This document shows, piece by piece, positions 43,606 to 52,668 of a stretch of DNA of 64,000 nt (position 1 is the first letter of the stretch; every line of letters begins with the position of its first letter). The notes beneath the pieces are model-generated. The model ran no database searches and was not told the DNA's origin. It worked only from the letters and a program-made list of their open reading frames with translations. The position numbers and the translations under genes were made by a program. The DNA comes from Sphingobacterium litopenaei (GTDB lineage Bacteria > Bacteroidota > Bacteroidia > Sphingobacteriales > Sphingobacteriaceae). The stretch lies in assembly GCF_014692495.1 (NCBI RefSeq), contig NZ_JACOIJ010000012.1:1-64000 (forward strand), in the 5' to 3' direction.

Positions 43606-45039
43606 TTGGCAAAATACGACGCAATAATAGTTGGTTCTGGACCGAATGGTTTTGCTGCTGCAATTACTTTGCAGCAGCAAGGTCTTTCTACGTTAATTGT
43701 AGAAGGAGCGGGTACCATAGGTGGGGGAATGCGGACGAAGGAACTGACACTGTCAGGATTTAAACATGATGTCTGCTCGGCTATACATCCGATGGCTATG
43801 GCATCACCCTTTATGTGTTCTATTCCTTTGGAAGTATACGGTTTGTCTTTTGAATATGCAAAATTCGAAGCTGCGCATCCTTTATTGGGTGATGAAGGAA
43901 CTGTTTTACATCGCAGTTTGGAACAAACCATTGAAGAACTAGGAGAAGATGGCGAATACTACAGAAGTTTGATAGAGCCAGTCGCTAAGAATTGGGAAAG
44001 GCTAGCGAAGGATACTATGGGACCATTTGGATTTCCCAAATACCCATTGAATCTTGCTGCTTTTGGTTTGCATGCGATACAACCTGCTTCGTGGTTGGCA
44101 AAGCACTTTAAAACTGAAAAAGCAAAAGCCTTATGGGCGGGAATGGCAGCTCACGGTATACAGCCCTTGGATAATTTAACCACTTCAGCAATAGGTTTAG
44201 TTTTGTTGGGAGTAGGACATCGGTATGGTTGGGCTATTCCCAAAGGAGGTTCACAAGCTATTGCGAATGCTTTAGAGTCTTATTATTTATCCTTAGGAGG
44301 AAAGATTCAGACTGGTTTCTGGTTGAAGAACAAGTTCGATTTGCCCGAGCATAAAGTATTATTATTGGATCTTACACCAAAACAATTATTAGATATTGAA
44401 GGATTGGGTTTGTCGTCATTGTATACCAAACAATTGCATCGATACAAGCAAGGGATGGGGGTATTCAAAATAGATTGGGCACTTTCTGAAGAAACCCCAT
44501 TTACCGACTTGCGCGCACGTCAGGCAGCAACTGTACATATCGGCGGAACATTCAATGATATTGCACTCTCAGAATATGATGGTCATCGTGGAAGAGTTTC
44601 GGATAAACCCTTCGTACTTTTTACGCAACAAAGTCAATTTGACAAAACTAGGGCGCCAGAAGGGAAACATACGGGGTGGGCATATTGTCACGTGCCCAAT
44701 AGTTCAACAGTGGATTATACCGAAATAATAGAGAATCAAATCGAGCGGTTTGCGCCAGGATTCAAAGACACCATCTTAGGGAAACATACATTTAGTCCTG
44801 CAAAGCTGGAAGAATATAACCCCAATTATATAGGAGGCGATATCAATGGCGGCATCATGGATATTTCGCAATTATATACGCGTCCTACGCTTTCATTGAA
44901 TCCGCACCGAACATCCAACAAATCAGTTTACCTCTGTTCGTCCGCTACGCCTCCAGGTGGTGGGGTGCATGGCATGTGTGGTTTTCATGCGGCTCGATTG
45001 GCTTTGAAAGACCATTTTAATATTTCAGTAAGTTTATAA
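43606..45039 (+). CDS. FAD-dependent oxidoreductase, phytoene-desaturase-like
   Basis: 477 residues. The start is TTG: the Rossmann motif IIVGSGPNGFAAAI begins at residue 7, so no later start is possible and no ATG lies upstream before a stop. Further features are GAGTIGGGMRTKEL near 34-47 and a C-terminal GGVHGMCGFHAARLAL that closes the FAD site, as in the CrtI/NAD(P)-FAD oxidoreductase group. No carotenoid genes are adjacent, so the substrate is unknown. It overlaps the next gene by 1 bp (TAATG) and follows the binding-protein gene by 18 bp. Confidence 0.82.
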   Translation: MAKYDAIIVGSGPNGFAAAITLQQQGLSTLIVEGAGTIGGGMRTKELTLSGFKHDVCSAIHPMAMASPFMCSIPLEVYGLSFEYAKFEAAHPLLGDEGTVLHRSLEQTIEELGEDGEYYRSLIEPVAKNWERLAKDTMGPFGFPKYPLNLAAFGLHAIQPASWLAKHFKTEKAKALWAGMAAHGIQPLDNLTTSAIGLVLLGVGHRYGWAIPKGGSQAIANALESYYLSLGGKIQTGFWLKNKFDLPEHKVLLLDLTPKQLLDIEGLGLSSLYTKQLHRYKQGMGVFKIDWALSEETPFTDLRARQAATVHIGGTFNDIALSEYDGHRGRVSDKPFVLFTQQSQFDKTRAPEGKHTGWAYCHVPNSSTVDYTEIIENQIERFAPGFKDTILGKHTFSPAKLEEYNPNYIGGDINGGIMDISQLYTRPTLSLNPHRTSNKSVYLCSSATPPGGGVHGMCGFHAARLALKDHFNISVSL

Positions 45040-45959
45040 TGGCGCAGAAAAGAATTGTATTAGCAGGAGGAACGGGGAATATAGGCAAATTGCTGACCTT
45101 GATTTTGATTCATTTGGATTATCAGGTGATAATTTTTAGTAGAAGGGAGCTAAAATCTTCTCACCCTAATATCCAATATATCAAATGGGATGGTGAAAGC
45201 CTTGGTAACTGGGTACAAGAGATGGAAGGTATTGATACTCTAATCAATCTGAGTGGAAAATCTATCCAATGTCGCTTCACGGATGATAATAAAAAGATTT
45301 TGTTAGAATCCCGCATTGTGCCTACACGAATTTTGGGTGAAGCTATTGCTACTTTAGGTTCTCCACCTCGGTTATGGATCAATTTTTCTGGCATATCCCT
45401 TTTCGAAGGTGTAGAAGGATTAAATAATGAAGAATCCACATCCTTTGGAAAAACTTTTTTAGCCCATCTTACTCAAGAATGGGAAAAGACTTTTGTTGAA
45501 GCTAATACGCCTGCCACAAAGAAAGTAATCTTACGATTGAGTCCAGTTTTATCTACAAAATTCGGTATGTTCAAGGAACTACTGCCGCTGGCAAAACTCG
45601 GGTTAGGAGGAAAAGTAGGCGATGGAAATCAGCAAATAGCCTGGATTCACGAACTGGATTTAGTTCGTCTGGTCATGTGGATTATCAATCTTGAATCTCC
45701 ATCTGCATTGTATCATGCATGCGCTCCCGAGCCAGAGTCGAATAAAGAATTTATGAAAAATTTGCGGAAAGCGGCAGGAATGCCTATTGGGATGCCTTTG
45801 CCTGCTCTTTTCGCTAAACTTGGAGCTTATTTCAAAGGTGTAGAAAGTGATATGTTGTTACTGACGAACGCTGTTTCGACTACGCGTACTTTGCAAGAAG
45901 GCTTTATATTTAATTATCCAAATACTCAAAAAGCATTTGAACATCTAACTAAAAAATAA
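45039..45959 (+). CDS. TIGR01777 family NAD(P)-dependent oxidoreductase
   Basis: 306 residues of the extended SDR/epimerase type. NAD(P)-binding motif GGTGNIGKLL at 10-19; DTLINLSGKSIQCRFTDDNK near 67-86, the signature of the TIGR01777 (YfcH/SULA) group; ILESRIVPTRILGEAI-like segment follows; a C-terminal DUF1731-like domain with FAKLGAYFKGVESDMLLL. The reaction is unknown. It is translationally coupled to the FAD oxidoreductase by a 1-bp overlap and followed 14 bp later by the YeiH-type gene. In the tail region the last codons are Lys-rich. Confidence 0.88.
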   Translation: MAQKRIVLAGGTGNIGKLLTLILIHLDYQVIIFSRRELKSSHPNIQYIKWDGESLGNWVQEMEGIDTLINLSGKSIQCRFTDDNKKILLESRIVPTRILGEAIATLGSPPRLWINFSGISLFEGVEGLNNEESTSFGKTFLAHLTQEWEKTFVEANTPATKKVILRLSPVLSTKFGMFKELLPLAKLGLGGKVGDGNQQIAWIHELDLVRLVMWIINLESPSALYHACAPEPESNKEFMKNLRKAAGMPIGMPLPALFAKLGAYFKGVESDMLLLTNAVSTTRTLQEGFIFNYPNTQKAFEHLTKK

Positions 45960-45973
45960 CAATACAATAAATT

Positions 45974-47227
45974 ATGTCAACAAAAAGAATAGCATTTACT
46001 GAAGATTGGGTCGTGGTGATTTTGGGATTGGGCTTAGTCCTGGTAGCCTTATTGGGCTTCATCATTCCAAAGCCAAGTTTCAGCTGGGAATCCACTTCAG
46101 AATTGACTTCTAAAGTGCTTTCCGTATCGAATTTAACAAAAATTGGAAGCCAATTTATTACCGTTTATATTACAGCGATTTTGGGCGCATTGTTACTGAA
46201 CAAATCAATTAAATCCTTGCTTATCGTTTTTCCGTCGGTTTTTGTATTGACCATTTTTGCCTTGATTTTGGCAGGAAATGCAACCGTAAAAGAATATAAC
46301 CTCGAAGCCGTAATTTTTGCGTTAGGGATTGGTTTGTTGATTAGCAATACTTTCACCTTACCAGAATGGTTCAAAAATGCATTAAGCACTGAATTGTATG
46401 TGAAAATAGGTTTAGTCCTGTTAGGAACTACAGTAATTTTTGGGGACATACTTAAAGCAGGCTCGCTGGGTTTAATACAAGCTTTAGTAGTGGTGATTTC
46501 CGTATGGTATTTTGCTTTTTGGATTTGTAAAAAGTTGAAGATCGATAAAGAAATGTCCTTAATGCTGGCAAGTGCGGTTTCGATTTGTGGCGTTTCGGCA
46601 GCAATCGCGACATCTGGAGCCATCAAAGGTGACAGCAAAAAATTGTCCTACGTCATCTCTTTGGTGTTAATTACCGCCATTCCAATGATGATTTTTATGC
46701 CATACTTAGCTGAATGGATGGGGTTATCACAAGAAGTTACAGGCGCTTGGTTGGGTGGTTCTATCGATACAACAGGAGCTGTGGTAGCTTCTGGTTCACT
46801 AGTGGGTGAAGAAGCGTTAAAAATCAGTACTATTGTTAAGTTCTCACAAAATGTATTGTTAGGTATAGCTGCCTTTGCAATTAGCATTTATTGGACTTAT
46901 GCTAAATCCGTAGACGATGAAACCAAAAAAGAAAAACCTACATTGAAAATCATTTGGGAGCGTTTTCCAAAATTTGTTATCGGATTTGTCTTTGCTTCTT
47001 TGCTTTTCTCTTTCGTTATTTCTCCTGAAACAAATAATTTGGTTAAGGAAAGCTTGAAAAGCTTACAGAGTTTGTGGTTTGTTTTAGCATTTACTTCCAT
47101 TGGCTTGGAAACCAATTTTAAAGACCTTTTCCAACACAGTAATAAAAAACCTTTATATGCATTTTTGATTGCGCAGACCTTTAATATTTTGGTCACTTTA
47201 GGGATTGCATTGATATTATTCCAATAA
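45974..47227 (+). CDS. YeiH family putative sulfate exporter (UPF0324)
   Basis: 417-residue inner-membrane protein with about 10-11 helices. Recognisable segments are FALGIGLLISNTFTLPEWFK near 115-134, the LASAVSICGVSAAIATSGAI helix near 196-215, and GAWLGGSIDTTGAVVASGSL near 258-277, all characteristic of the YeiH/PSE family. Some members are annotated as sulfate exporters, with weak experimental support. It is the last transport gene of the receptor locus, 48 bp before the sigma factor gene. Confidence 0.88.
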   Translation: MSTKRIAFTEDWVVVILGLGLVLVALLGFIIPKPSFSWESTSELTSKVLSVSNLTKIGSQFITVYITAILGALLLNKSIKSLLIVFPSVFVLTIFALILAGNATVKEYNLEAVIFALGIGLLISNTFTLPEWFKNALSTELYVKIGLVLLGTTVIFGDILKAGSLGLIQALVVVISVWYFAFWICKKLKIDKEMSLMLASAVSICGVSAAIATSGAIKGDSKKLSYVISLVLITAIPMMIFMPYLAEWMGLSQEVTGAWLGGSIDTTGAVVASGSLVGEEALKISTIVKFSQNVLLGIAAFAISIYWTYAKSVDDETKKEKPTLKIIWERFPKFVIGFVFASLLFSFVISPETNNLVKESLKSLQSLWFVLAFTSIGLETNFKDLFQHSNKKPLYAFLIAQTFNILVTLGIALILFQ

Positions 47228-47275
47228 TTTTATGGAAAACCGTATCTTAAAGCATCATTAAAGCAAATAAAGTGA

Positions 47276-47824
47276 ATGAACGAAAAGGAGCTTCTATTAC
47301 AATATAAGGCTACAGGTGGTCTGGATGTATTGGGCAAGTTGTATGCTCCTTATATGTCGTTGCTGTATGGTGTGTGTTTCAAGTATTTACAGGATGCGGA
47401 GCAAAGTCAAGATGCTGTGATGCAGATTTTTGAAGAGCTTATTCTTAAGTTGCGTACACACGAGGTGGATAATTTTAAAAGTTGGCTGCATGTGTACACC
47501 AAAAATTATTGTTTGATGCAATTGCGTAGAGACAAACGTCGTCCGCAGGTGGATATAGAAGAAAATCTTTTCGAAAGCGAGCAGAAGTTAAGTGCATTGA
47601 ATGAGGACAGGTGGGAGGAGAAAGATTTTGAGAAACTCGAAGGTTGTATGCAGACCCTGAATTTTGAGCAGGAACAATGTGTTCGTTTATTTTATTTGGA
47701 ACAAAAATGTTATAAGGATATCGCAGAACAGACGGGCTTTGACTTGAATAAAGTCAAAAGCGCGATTCAAAATGGGAAGCGTAATCTGAAAATCTGTATG
47801 GAGAATAAGAAAAATGGAAAATAA
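47276..47824 (+). CDS. ECF-type RNA polymerase sigma factor
   Basis: 182 residues with sigma region 2 at about 20-90 (YLQDAEQSQDAVMQIFEELI, then NFKSWLHVYTKNYCLMQLRR, the -10 recognition helix) and region 4 at about 120-180 (LNFEQEQCVRLFYLEQKCYK, IAEQTGFDLNKVKSAIQNGK, the -35 helix). It lacks region 3, as ECF factors do. It overlaps an anti-sigma-like gene by 11 bp. It follows the YeiH gene and may direct the receptor locus or the decayed barrel gene downstream; this is inference. Confidence 0.9.
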   Translation: MNEKELLLQYKATGGLDVLGKLYAPYMSLLYGVCFKYLQDAEQSQDAVMQIFEELILKLRTHEVDNFKSWLHVYTKNYCLMQLRRDKRRPQVDIEENLFESEQKLSALNEDRWEEKDFEKLEGCMQTLNFEQEQCVRLFYLEQKCYKDIAEQTGFDLNKVKSAIQNGKRNLKICMENKKNGK

Positions 47825-48464
47825 TTACCAACTGTCTCGTATTCATAATTATGTACATGGCTTGATGAGCCGTGATGAAATGCATGCGCTGGAGCGAGAA
47901 GCATTGGATGACCCATTTTTGCAGGATGCGATAGATGGATACAAATTACAGCAAGGAGTAGATGTCAAGCAATTAAGTCTATTGCAACAACGACTGGCGG
48001 AGCGTGTAGAAGTTCAGGCTTCCGAACGTGATAAGCGTTTTTATAGTTGGCAACGATTAGCTATAGCGATGGCATCGGGCGTGTTGTTTTTAACGGTTTG
48101 TACGTTGATTTTAATGCGCTATTTGCCTCAACAAAAAGCATCTGCCTTAACAGAGGTGGAATTGATGGATGATGCTGCTTGGGAGTATACTATTCAGCAG
48201 TCAGATGGCAATAATGTAGAACCCGTTGAAGGTTGGGATAATTTTGAATTATATCTATTACAGAATTTGCATCCCGAAAATAAAATTGAAAGCTCGGCTC
48301 AAATATCGTTTGTCGTTCAAGCTGGAAAAGTTTCGGAATTAAATATCTCGGGAATAGATAAGGAAAATAAGATGTGGCTGGAAGATATTATTCAAAATAA
48401 ATTCAATTGGAAGGGACAGATCGCAAATTTTTATATTGTTTATAACAAGTTGAATATTAAATAA
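47814..48464 (+). CDS. probable anti-sigma factor (membrane protein)
   Basis: 216 residues: a cytoplasmic N-terminal helical part (IHNYVHGLMSRDEMHALERE), with no His-Cys zinc motif, then one membrane helix near 83-105 (LAIAMASGVLFLTVCTLILM), and a periplasmic domain of about 110 residues with a strand-rich end (QISFVVQAGKVSELNISGID, then FNWKGQIANFYIVYNK) reminiscent of TonB C-terminal domains. The 11-bp overlap with the ECF sigma gene and the topology fit an anti-sigma factor. The signal and partner are unknown. Confidence 0.75.
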   Translation: MENNYQLSRIHNYVHGLMSRDEMHALEREALDDPFLQDAIDGYKLQQGVDVKQLSLLQQRLAERVEVQASERDKRFYSWQRLAIAMASGVLFLTVCTLILMRYLPQQKASALTEVELMDDAAWEYTIQQSDGNNVEPVEGWDNFELYLLQNLHPENKIESSAQISFVVQAGKVSELNISGIDKENKMWLEDIIQNKFNWKGQIANFYIVYNKLNIK

Positions 48465-48538
48465 CATTCTATATTGGAATGAGTATGTTTGAGTAATTGT
48501 ATTTGTTTTAATATATTCATAGTTTGTTAACTTAAATT

Positions 48539-49016
48539 ATGAATAAAAAAATTCTTTATTAGTTATAGGGCTGATAATGTCCTTAATTTCTGCTGCTTAA
48601 GTACAAAGACATCGAATTTCTTTTATTACTGAATTTGGGAGGGAGAATTTAGTACAGTACAATGAATTAGGTGTATGGGGAATTTCTTATGATTTTCAAT
48701 TTAAAAGAAATCAATATATAGGAGCTTACGTTGCATTAAAAACCATACTCAATTAATAGGAATAGATTATCAATCAAATCTCAACTTAATTGCCGATAGA
48801 TTAAAATTCAATCTTGGAGCTGGCTCAGGAGTTCATTTTTATCAAAAGAAAGGTTTGGATGGAAAGGCAACAATATTAACTGGGATTGGAGGTTTTACTT
48901 ACAATCTTTCTAAACCTATTTCAATCTTTGCGAATTATCGACCAAAGTTAGATATACCATCTCTAGATGTATTCTCTGCTTCAGATATTAGAATTGGTGT
49001 AGGTTATAGGTTTTAA
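48539..49016 (+). pseudogene. decayed outer-membrane beta-barrel gene
   Basis: No intact ORF spans this stretch, but joined frames give one protein: MNKKIL, a frameshift, then LVIGLIMSLISAA with a TAA where AAQ is expected (CAA to TAA at a signal cleavage site), then VQRHRISFITEFGRENLVQY and GISYDFQFKRNQYIGAYVAL, another frameshift near 48745, then HTQLIGIDYQSNLNLIADRL to a final FSASDIRIGVGYRF and stop. Two frameshifts and one nonsense change over about 160 codons. The alternating strands and the terminal Phe indicate a small outer-membrane barrel. It was probably the third gene of the sigma/anti-sigma unit. Confidence 0.82.
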
Positions 49017-49017
49017 C

Positions 49018-49057
49018 AAAAAAGTCCTTTCTGTGAATTATCAGAAAGGACTTTTTT
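49018..49057. terminator. bidirectional terminator
   Basis: Perfect 16-bp stem AAAAAAGTCCTTTCTG / CAGAAAGGACTTTTTT with an 8-nt loop, between the pseudogene and the convergent nitroreductase gene. Confidence 0.9.
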
Positions 49058-49073
49058 GTTATAAATACCTTGA

Positions 49074-49637
49074 CTACTCTTCCCAACGGATTTTATCCTC
49101 TATAGGAGAGCGAACTGGTTCGCGAGGTTCAGCATTGTGGTGTCCTAAATAGAATAGACCAATACATTTTTGGTTTTCTTCTAATTTTAAGAATTCACCT
49201 AAATGGTTGATTAATCCTGGTGTTGCCCAATATCCCCCAATATTTAAAGAATGAGCTGCTAACCAAATATTTTGAACGGCACAAGCTGTAGCTGCTAATT
49301 CTTCCCATTCTGGTAAATCACCTGTATAGTTTACAATAATTGCGATAGCAACATTTGATTGTGTAGCTTTTTTCGCCATATTTTGCTCTGCTACTTCAGA
49401 ATATTTTTCTGCAGGTGTAATGTTTTTATAGATACGTGCTAATTCGGATCCTAAACGTTGTAAACCATCTTTTTGGAATACCACAAAACGCCATGGTTGT
49501 GTACGTTTGTGCGTAGGAGCAGCATTCGCTGCTTCTAAAATCGTCAAAAGATCTTCTTTTGAAATATCTTGATCCGTAAAACTGTTTTGGTTGACCGTTC
49601 TACGGTATTGAATTGCTTTTAAAACTTCGTTTGACAT
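49074..49637 (-). CDS. nitroreductase family protein
   Basis: 187-residue FMN enzyme of the NfsB/FRP fold. N-terminal FMN-phosphate motif in AIQYRRTVNQNSFTDQDISK (Arg pair near 12-13), APTHKRTQPWRFVVFQ near 40-55, and the C-terminal GLFYLGHHNAEPREP that closes the flavin pocket. Short length and the THKRTQPW motif resemble the YdjA/TdsD-like subgroup. Substrate unknown. It lies 17 bp downstream of pepT on the same strand, so the two are probably cotranscribed, and ends at a strong terminator. Confidence 0.9.
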   Translation of the reverse strand: MSNEVLKAIQYRRTVNQNSFTDQDISKEDLLTILEAANAAPTHKRTQPWRFVVFQKDGLQRLGSELARIYKNITPAEKYSEVAEQNMAKKATQSNVAIAIIVNYTGDLPEWEELAATACAVQNIWLAAHSLNIGGYWATPGLINHLGEFLKLEENQKCIGLFYLGHHNAEPREPVRSPIEDKIRWEE

Positions 49638-49654
49638 AAAATTGATTTAATTAA

Positions 49655-50917
49655 TTACGCTTTTTCTTCCCAAAGTGTAGCGATGTGAAGAATAGTTTTC
49701 ACGGCTTTCTCCATATCTTGTTTACTTACCCATTCCATTTTTCCGTGGAAGGCATGGCCACCAGCGAAAATATTGGGACATGGAAGTCCCATGAAAGATA
49801 ATCTTGAACCATCAGTACCGCCACGAATACTGCGACGTTCAGCTTTCATACCTGCACGCTCGATAGCTTCTAAACCTATCTCCATGATTTGTGGATATTG
49901 ATCCAATACTTCTTTCATGTTGCGGTATTGTTCTTTCGTATCGAACGTATAAGTAACTCCAGGGTATTGAGCAACCACTGCTTTCGCAACAGCTTCTAAT
50001 TCAGCTTCATGTTTTTCCAAATTTGCAGTGTCATGATCTCTCACAATAAAGGAGATAGTTGTTTTTTCTACAGAACCAGAGATTCCTGTGGGATGAACAA
50101 AACCTTGTTTACCCGATGTGCTTTCTGGTGATAAACGGTCTGTAGGGAGTGAATCCACAATTTTAGAAGCAATTTTAATAGCCGATTGCATTTTGCCTTT
50201 GGCAAATCCAGGGTGAACTGATACGCCATGGATAGTTATAGTAGCAGCATCAGCAGAGAATGTTTCATCTTCGATAGTTCCTGCTTTTTCACCGTCCATT
50301 GTATAGGCAAATTTAGCGCCTAAGCGTTCTAAATTCACAAAATCTACACCACGACCAATTTCTTCATCAGGTGTAAATAATATTTTGATATCTCCGTGTT
50401 TGATTTCTGGATGTTCGATTAACAATTTCGCAGCTTCCATGATCTCCGCTACACCAGCTTTGTCATCAGCACCTAATAATGTTGTACCCGAAGCGGTGAT
50501 AATATCATTTCCGATTTGGTCGGCTAAATCTTTGTGTTCAGCAAAACGAATCACTACAGCATTATCATCTGGCAAAACTAAATCTTGACCTTGGTAATTG
50601 CTATGAACAATAGGTTTTACATCTGTACCCGAACAATCTGGCGATGTATCTACGTGCGAACAAAAACAAATCGCGGGAACATCTTTCGTTGTATTAGAAG
50701 GAATAGTAGCATATACATAGCCATTTTCATCCAATTCGACATCCTGCGCACCGATAGCTTTCAATTCTTCTAACAACACTTTACTCAAATTGAGTTGTTT
50801 GGCTGTAGAAGGGAAAGTTACAGAATTGGGATCGGACTGCGTGTCGATCTGTACATAACGCATAAAACGTTCAGCAACAGAAAGATTTGATAGATTATTT
50901 ATAAAAGAATTATCCAT
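49655..50917 (-). CDS. pepT: peptidase T (tripeptidase)
   Basis: Removes the N-terminal residue of tripeptides in the cytoplasm; a dizinc M20 peptidase. 420 residues. Metal ligands and catalytic residues are in order: His88 and Asp90 (CSHVDTSPD), bridging Asp151 (GADDKAG), catalytic Glu185-Glu186 (PDEEIGRG), and a late AGGHAFHGKMEW containing the final His. The dimerisation domain lies between (about 215-325). The N-terminus MDNSFINNLSNLSVAERFMR is a few residues longer than the usual start but is the only good ATG. Confidence 0.95.
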   Translation of the reverse strand: MDNSFINNLSNLSVAERFMRYVQIDTQSDPNSVTFPSTAKQLNLSKVLLEELKAIGAQDVELDENGYVYATIPSNTTKDVPAICFCSHVDTSPDCSGTDVKPIVHSNYQGQDLVLPDDNAVVIRFAEHKDLADQIGNDIITASGTTLLGADDKAGVAEIMEAAKLLIEHPEIKHGDIKILFTPDEEIGRGVDFVNLERLGAKFAYTMDGEKAGTIEDETFSADAATITIHGVSVHPGFAKGKMQSAIKIASKIVDSLPTDRLSPESTSGKQGFVHPTGISGSVEKTTISFIVRDHDTANLEKHEAELEAVAKAVVAQYPGVTYTFDTKEQYRNMKEVLDQYPQIMEIGLEAIERAGMKAERRSIRGGTDGSRLSFMGLPCPNIFAGGHAFHGKMEWVSKQDMEKAVKTILHIATLWEEKA

Positions 50918-51025
50918 TTTAACATTTTTTGCACTACAAATGTAGTAAACCCCACAAGTTTTAAGGTATGTTTATTGTAAAGATGTTGAAAAGAGAAACG
51001 GGGAAGAGTGACTTCCCCATAGTTA

Positions 51026-51796
51026 TTATTTTTGTTTATCGACCCATCCAAACACTGATTCTAGTACACTTGAATTTCTTGCTCCGCCGATATTTTGTCT
51101 AATTTTTAATTCTTCACCTGCTATTTTAGTGAAAAGTCCATCGATAGCTTTTTGGGTTACATAAGCATTTAAATCAGTTTGAACTTTTTCTTTTGCGATA
51201 GGGAGTGCATTGTAGGCAGAAGTTAACTGTGTCCAATAGCTACTTACATTGTTTTTCCCTAAAGCGGATTCAACAATAGGACTGAATTTTTGAGTCAACG
51301 TAGCAGACGCCGTTCTTTTAAAGAAAGTTGTTGCAGCATCTTGTTGGGAACCCAATAAAATATTGAAAGCATCAGTTACAGTCATTTGTGATAGCGAATT
51401 CACGAAAACTGGGGCTGCTTCTTTTACAGCTGATTCTGCAGCTCTATTTAAGCTCAATACGAAATTGTCAACCAATTTGCCCATTCCTACAGAACGCAAG
51501 GCTTGTTCAACTTTTTGTGCCTCTTGAGGCATCAAAATTTTGACTATAGCATCGCCGTAAAACCCATTGTTCGCAGAAAGTGTATTGATACTATTTTGTA
51601 ATCCGTTACTTAATGCTTGTTTAATCCCGGTAGTAGCTTCTGCTTGTGTTATAGTTCTTGAATTAGAACCTGTTGTAGAAGTCGTTGTACCAGGAGCCGT
51701 TTGAGGCAATGTGCTTGCGATTTGGCTCATTGTCTCGCATCCTGTAAATAACGGAAGTGTAGCAATGCCTAATGCCAAGTATTTGATTGTTTTCAT
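51026..51796 (-). CDS. DUF4197 family lipoprotein
   Basis: 256 residues from MKTIKYLALGIATLPLFTGC; the lipobox LFTGC makes Cys20 the lipid-bearing residue, and the upstream in-frame ATG seven codons earlier would spoil the signal. The rest is a helical domain: ITQAEATTGIKQALSNGLQN, then ADGF-like NNGFYGDAIVKILMPQEAQK and FFKRTASATLTQKFSPIVES, typical of DUF4197, whose role is unknown. After the signal is a short Thr/Ser/Gly-rich spacer. It is followed by no close gene; the upstream EEP gene lies on the same strand. Confidence 0.87.
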   Translation of the reverse strand: MKTIKYLALGIATLPLFTGCETMSQIASTLPQTAPGTTTSTTGSNSRTITQAEATTGIKQALSNGLQNSINTLSANNGFYGDAIVKILMPQEAQKVEQALRSVGMGKLVDNFVLSLNRAAESAVKEAAPVFVNSLSQMTVTDAFNILLGSQQDAATTFFKRTASATLTQKFSPIVESALGKNNVSSYWTQLTSAYNALPIAKEKVQTDLNAYVTQKAIDGLFTKIAGEELKIRQNIGGARNSSVLESVFGWVDKQK

Positions 51797-51832
51797 ATTT
51801 AAACGATTGAAGCGCAAAAATACAAAAAGTTC

Positions 51833-52666
51833 TTACCACTCCATGTGTACCGAAACAGGAAAGTGATCTGAAGGATATTTACCAAGGTAAGTATCGGTCA
51901 GTATACCATATCTCAATATATTGAAAGGCTTCGAAACGAAAATATGATCAATACGACTTTTCTTTTCTAGACTTTTTCCCCAACCATTGAATGAAGAGTT
52001 AGGTTCATAGACGATAGGAGAAAGTTCGTACGTGTCTTGAATCGAAGGAGAGTTGGCTAAAGTAAAATAAGCTTCGTCTTTTTCATTCACGTTCAAATCT
52101 CCTGAAATGATAAGTGGGAGATTTGAAGCTAATTCTTTGGCTTTTTGAAGCATCAATTTAGCGCTTTCAGATCGCGCAATTCTTCCGACATGATCGAAAT
52201 GCGTATTCATCATAATAAATTGCTTGCCATTAGTTTTGTCTTCGAAAACACCCCAAGTACAGATGCGTGGTAATGCCGCGTCCCATCCTTTGTTAGGTTT
52301 TTCTGTGTCAGTTGGTGAAAGCCAGAATGTTCCGCTTTTAATGACTTTGAAGCGTTCTTTTTTATACCAGATAGCAGAATGTTCGCCTTTATCTTTGCCA
52401 TCATCTCGACCTACTCCAATCGAAGCATATTTGGGTAAAAGTTTTTGCATGTCATCCATTTGATCCTTAAATGCTTCTTGTACACCAAAAATATCAAAAT
52501 CATGGTATTTGATAAGGTTACAGACTTTTTCTTTTCTGTCAATCCACATGTTGCCCGAATCTACTTGATTCCGTTGACGGATGTTGTAGGTAGCTACATG
52601 TATGGATTGTGCGAAAACAGATAGTGCGCACCAAAAAAGTAAGGTTAAGATTATAATTTTTTTCAT
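51833..52666 (-). CDS. secreted endonuclease/exonuclease/phosphatase family protein
   Basis: 277 residues with a signal peptide (MKKIIILTLLFWCALSVFAQ). The EEP fold is clear: IHVATYNIRQRN at the start of the domain, DIFGVQEAFKDQMDDM with the metal-binding Glu, MNTHFDHVGRIARSES with the catalytic His, ISGDLNVNEKDEAY with Asp and Asn, and the terminal SDHFPVSVHMEW with the last His. It probably hydrolyses a phosphodiester outside the inner membrane. It is separated by 2 bp from the GDPD gene upstream, so the two are cotranscribed with the glycosidase gene before them. Confidence 0.9.
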   Translation of the reverse strand: MKKIIILTLLFWCALSVFAQSIHVATYNIRQRNQVDSGNMWIDRKEKVCNLIKYHDFDIFGVQEAFKDQMDDMQKLLPKYASIGVGRDDGKDKGEHSAIWYKKERFKVIKSGTFWLSPTDTEKPNKGWDAALPRICTWGVFEDKTNGKQFIMMNTHFDHVGRIARSESAKLMLQKAKELASNLPLIISGDLNVNEKDEAYFTLANSPSIQDTYELSPIVYEPNSSFNGWGKSLEKKSRIDHIFVSKPFNILRYGILTDTYLGKYPSDHFPVSVHMEW

Positions 52667-52668
52667 AA

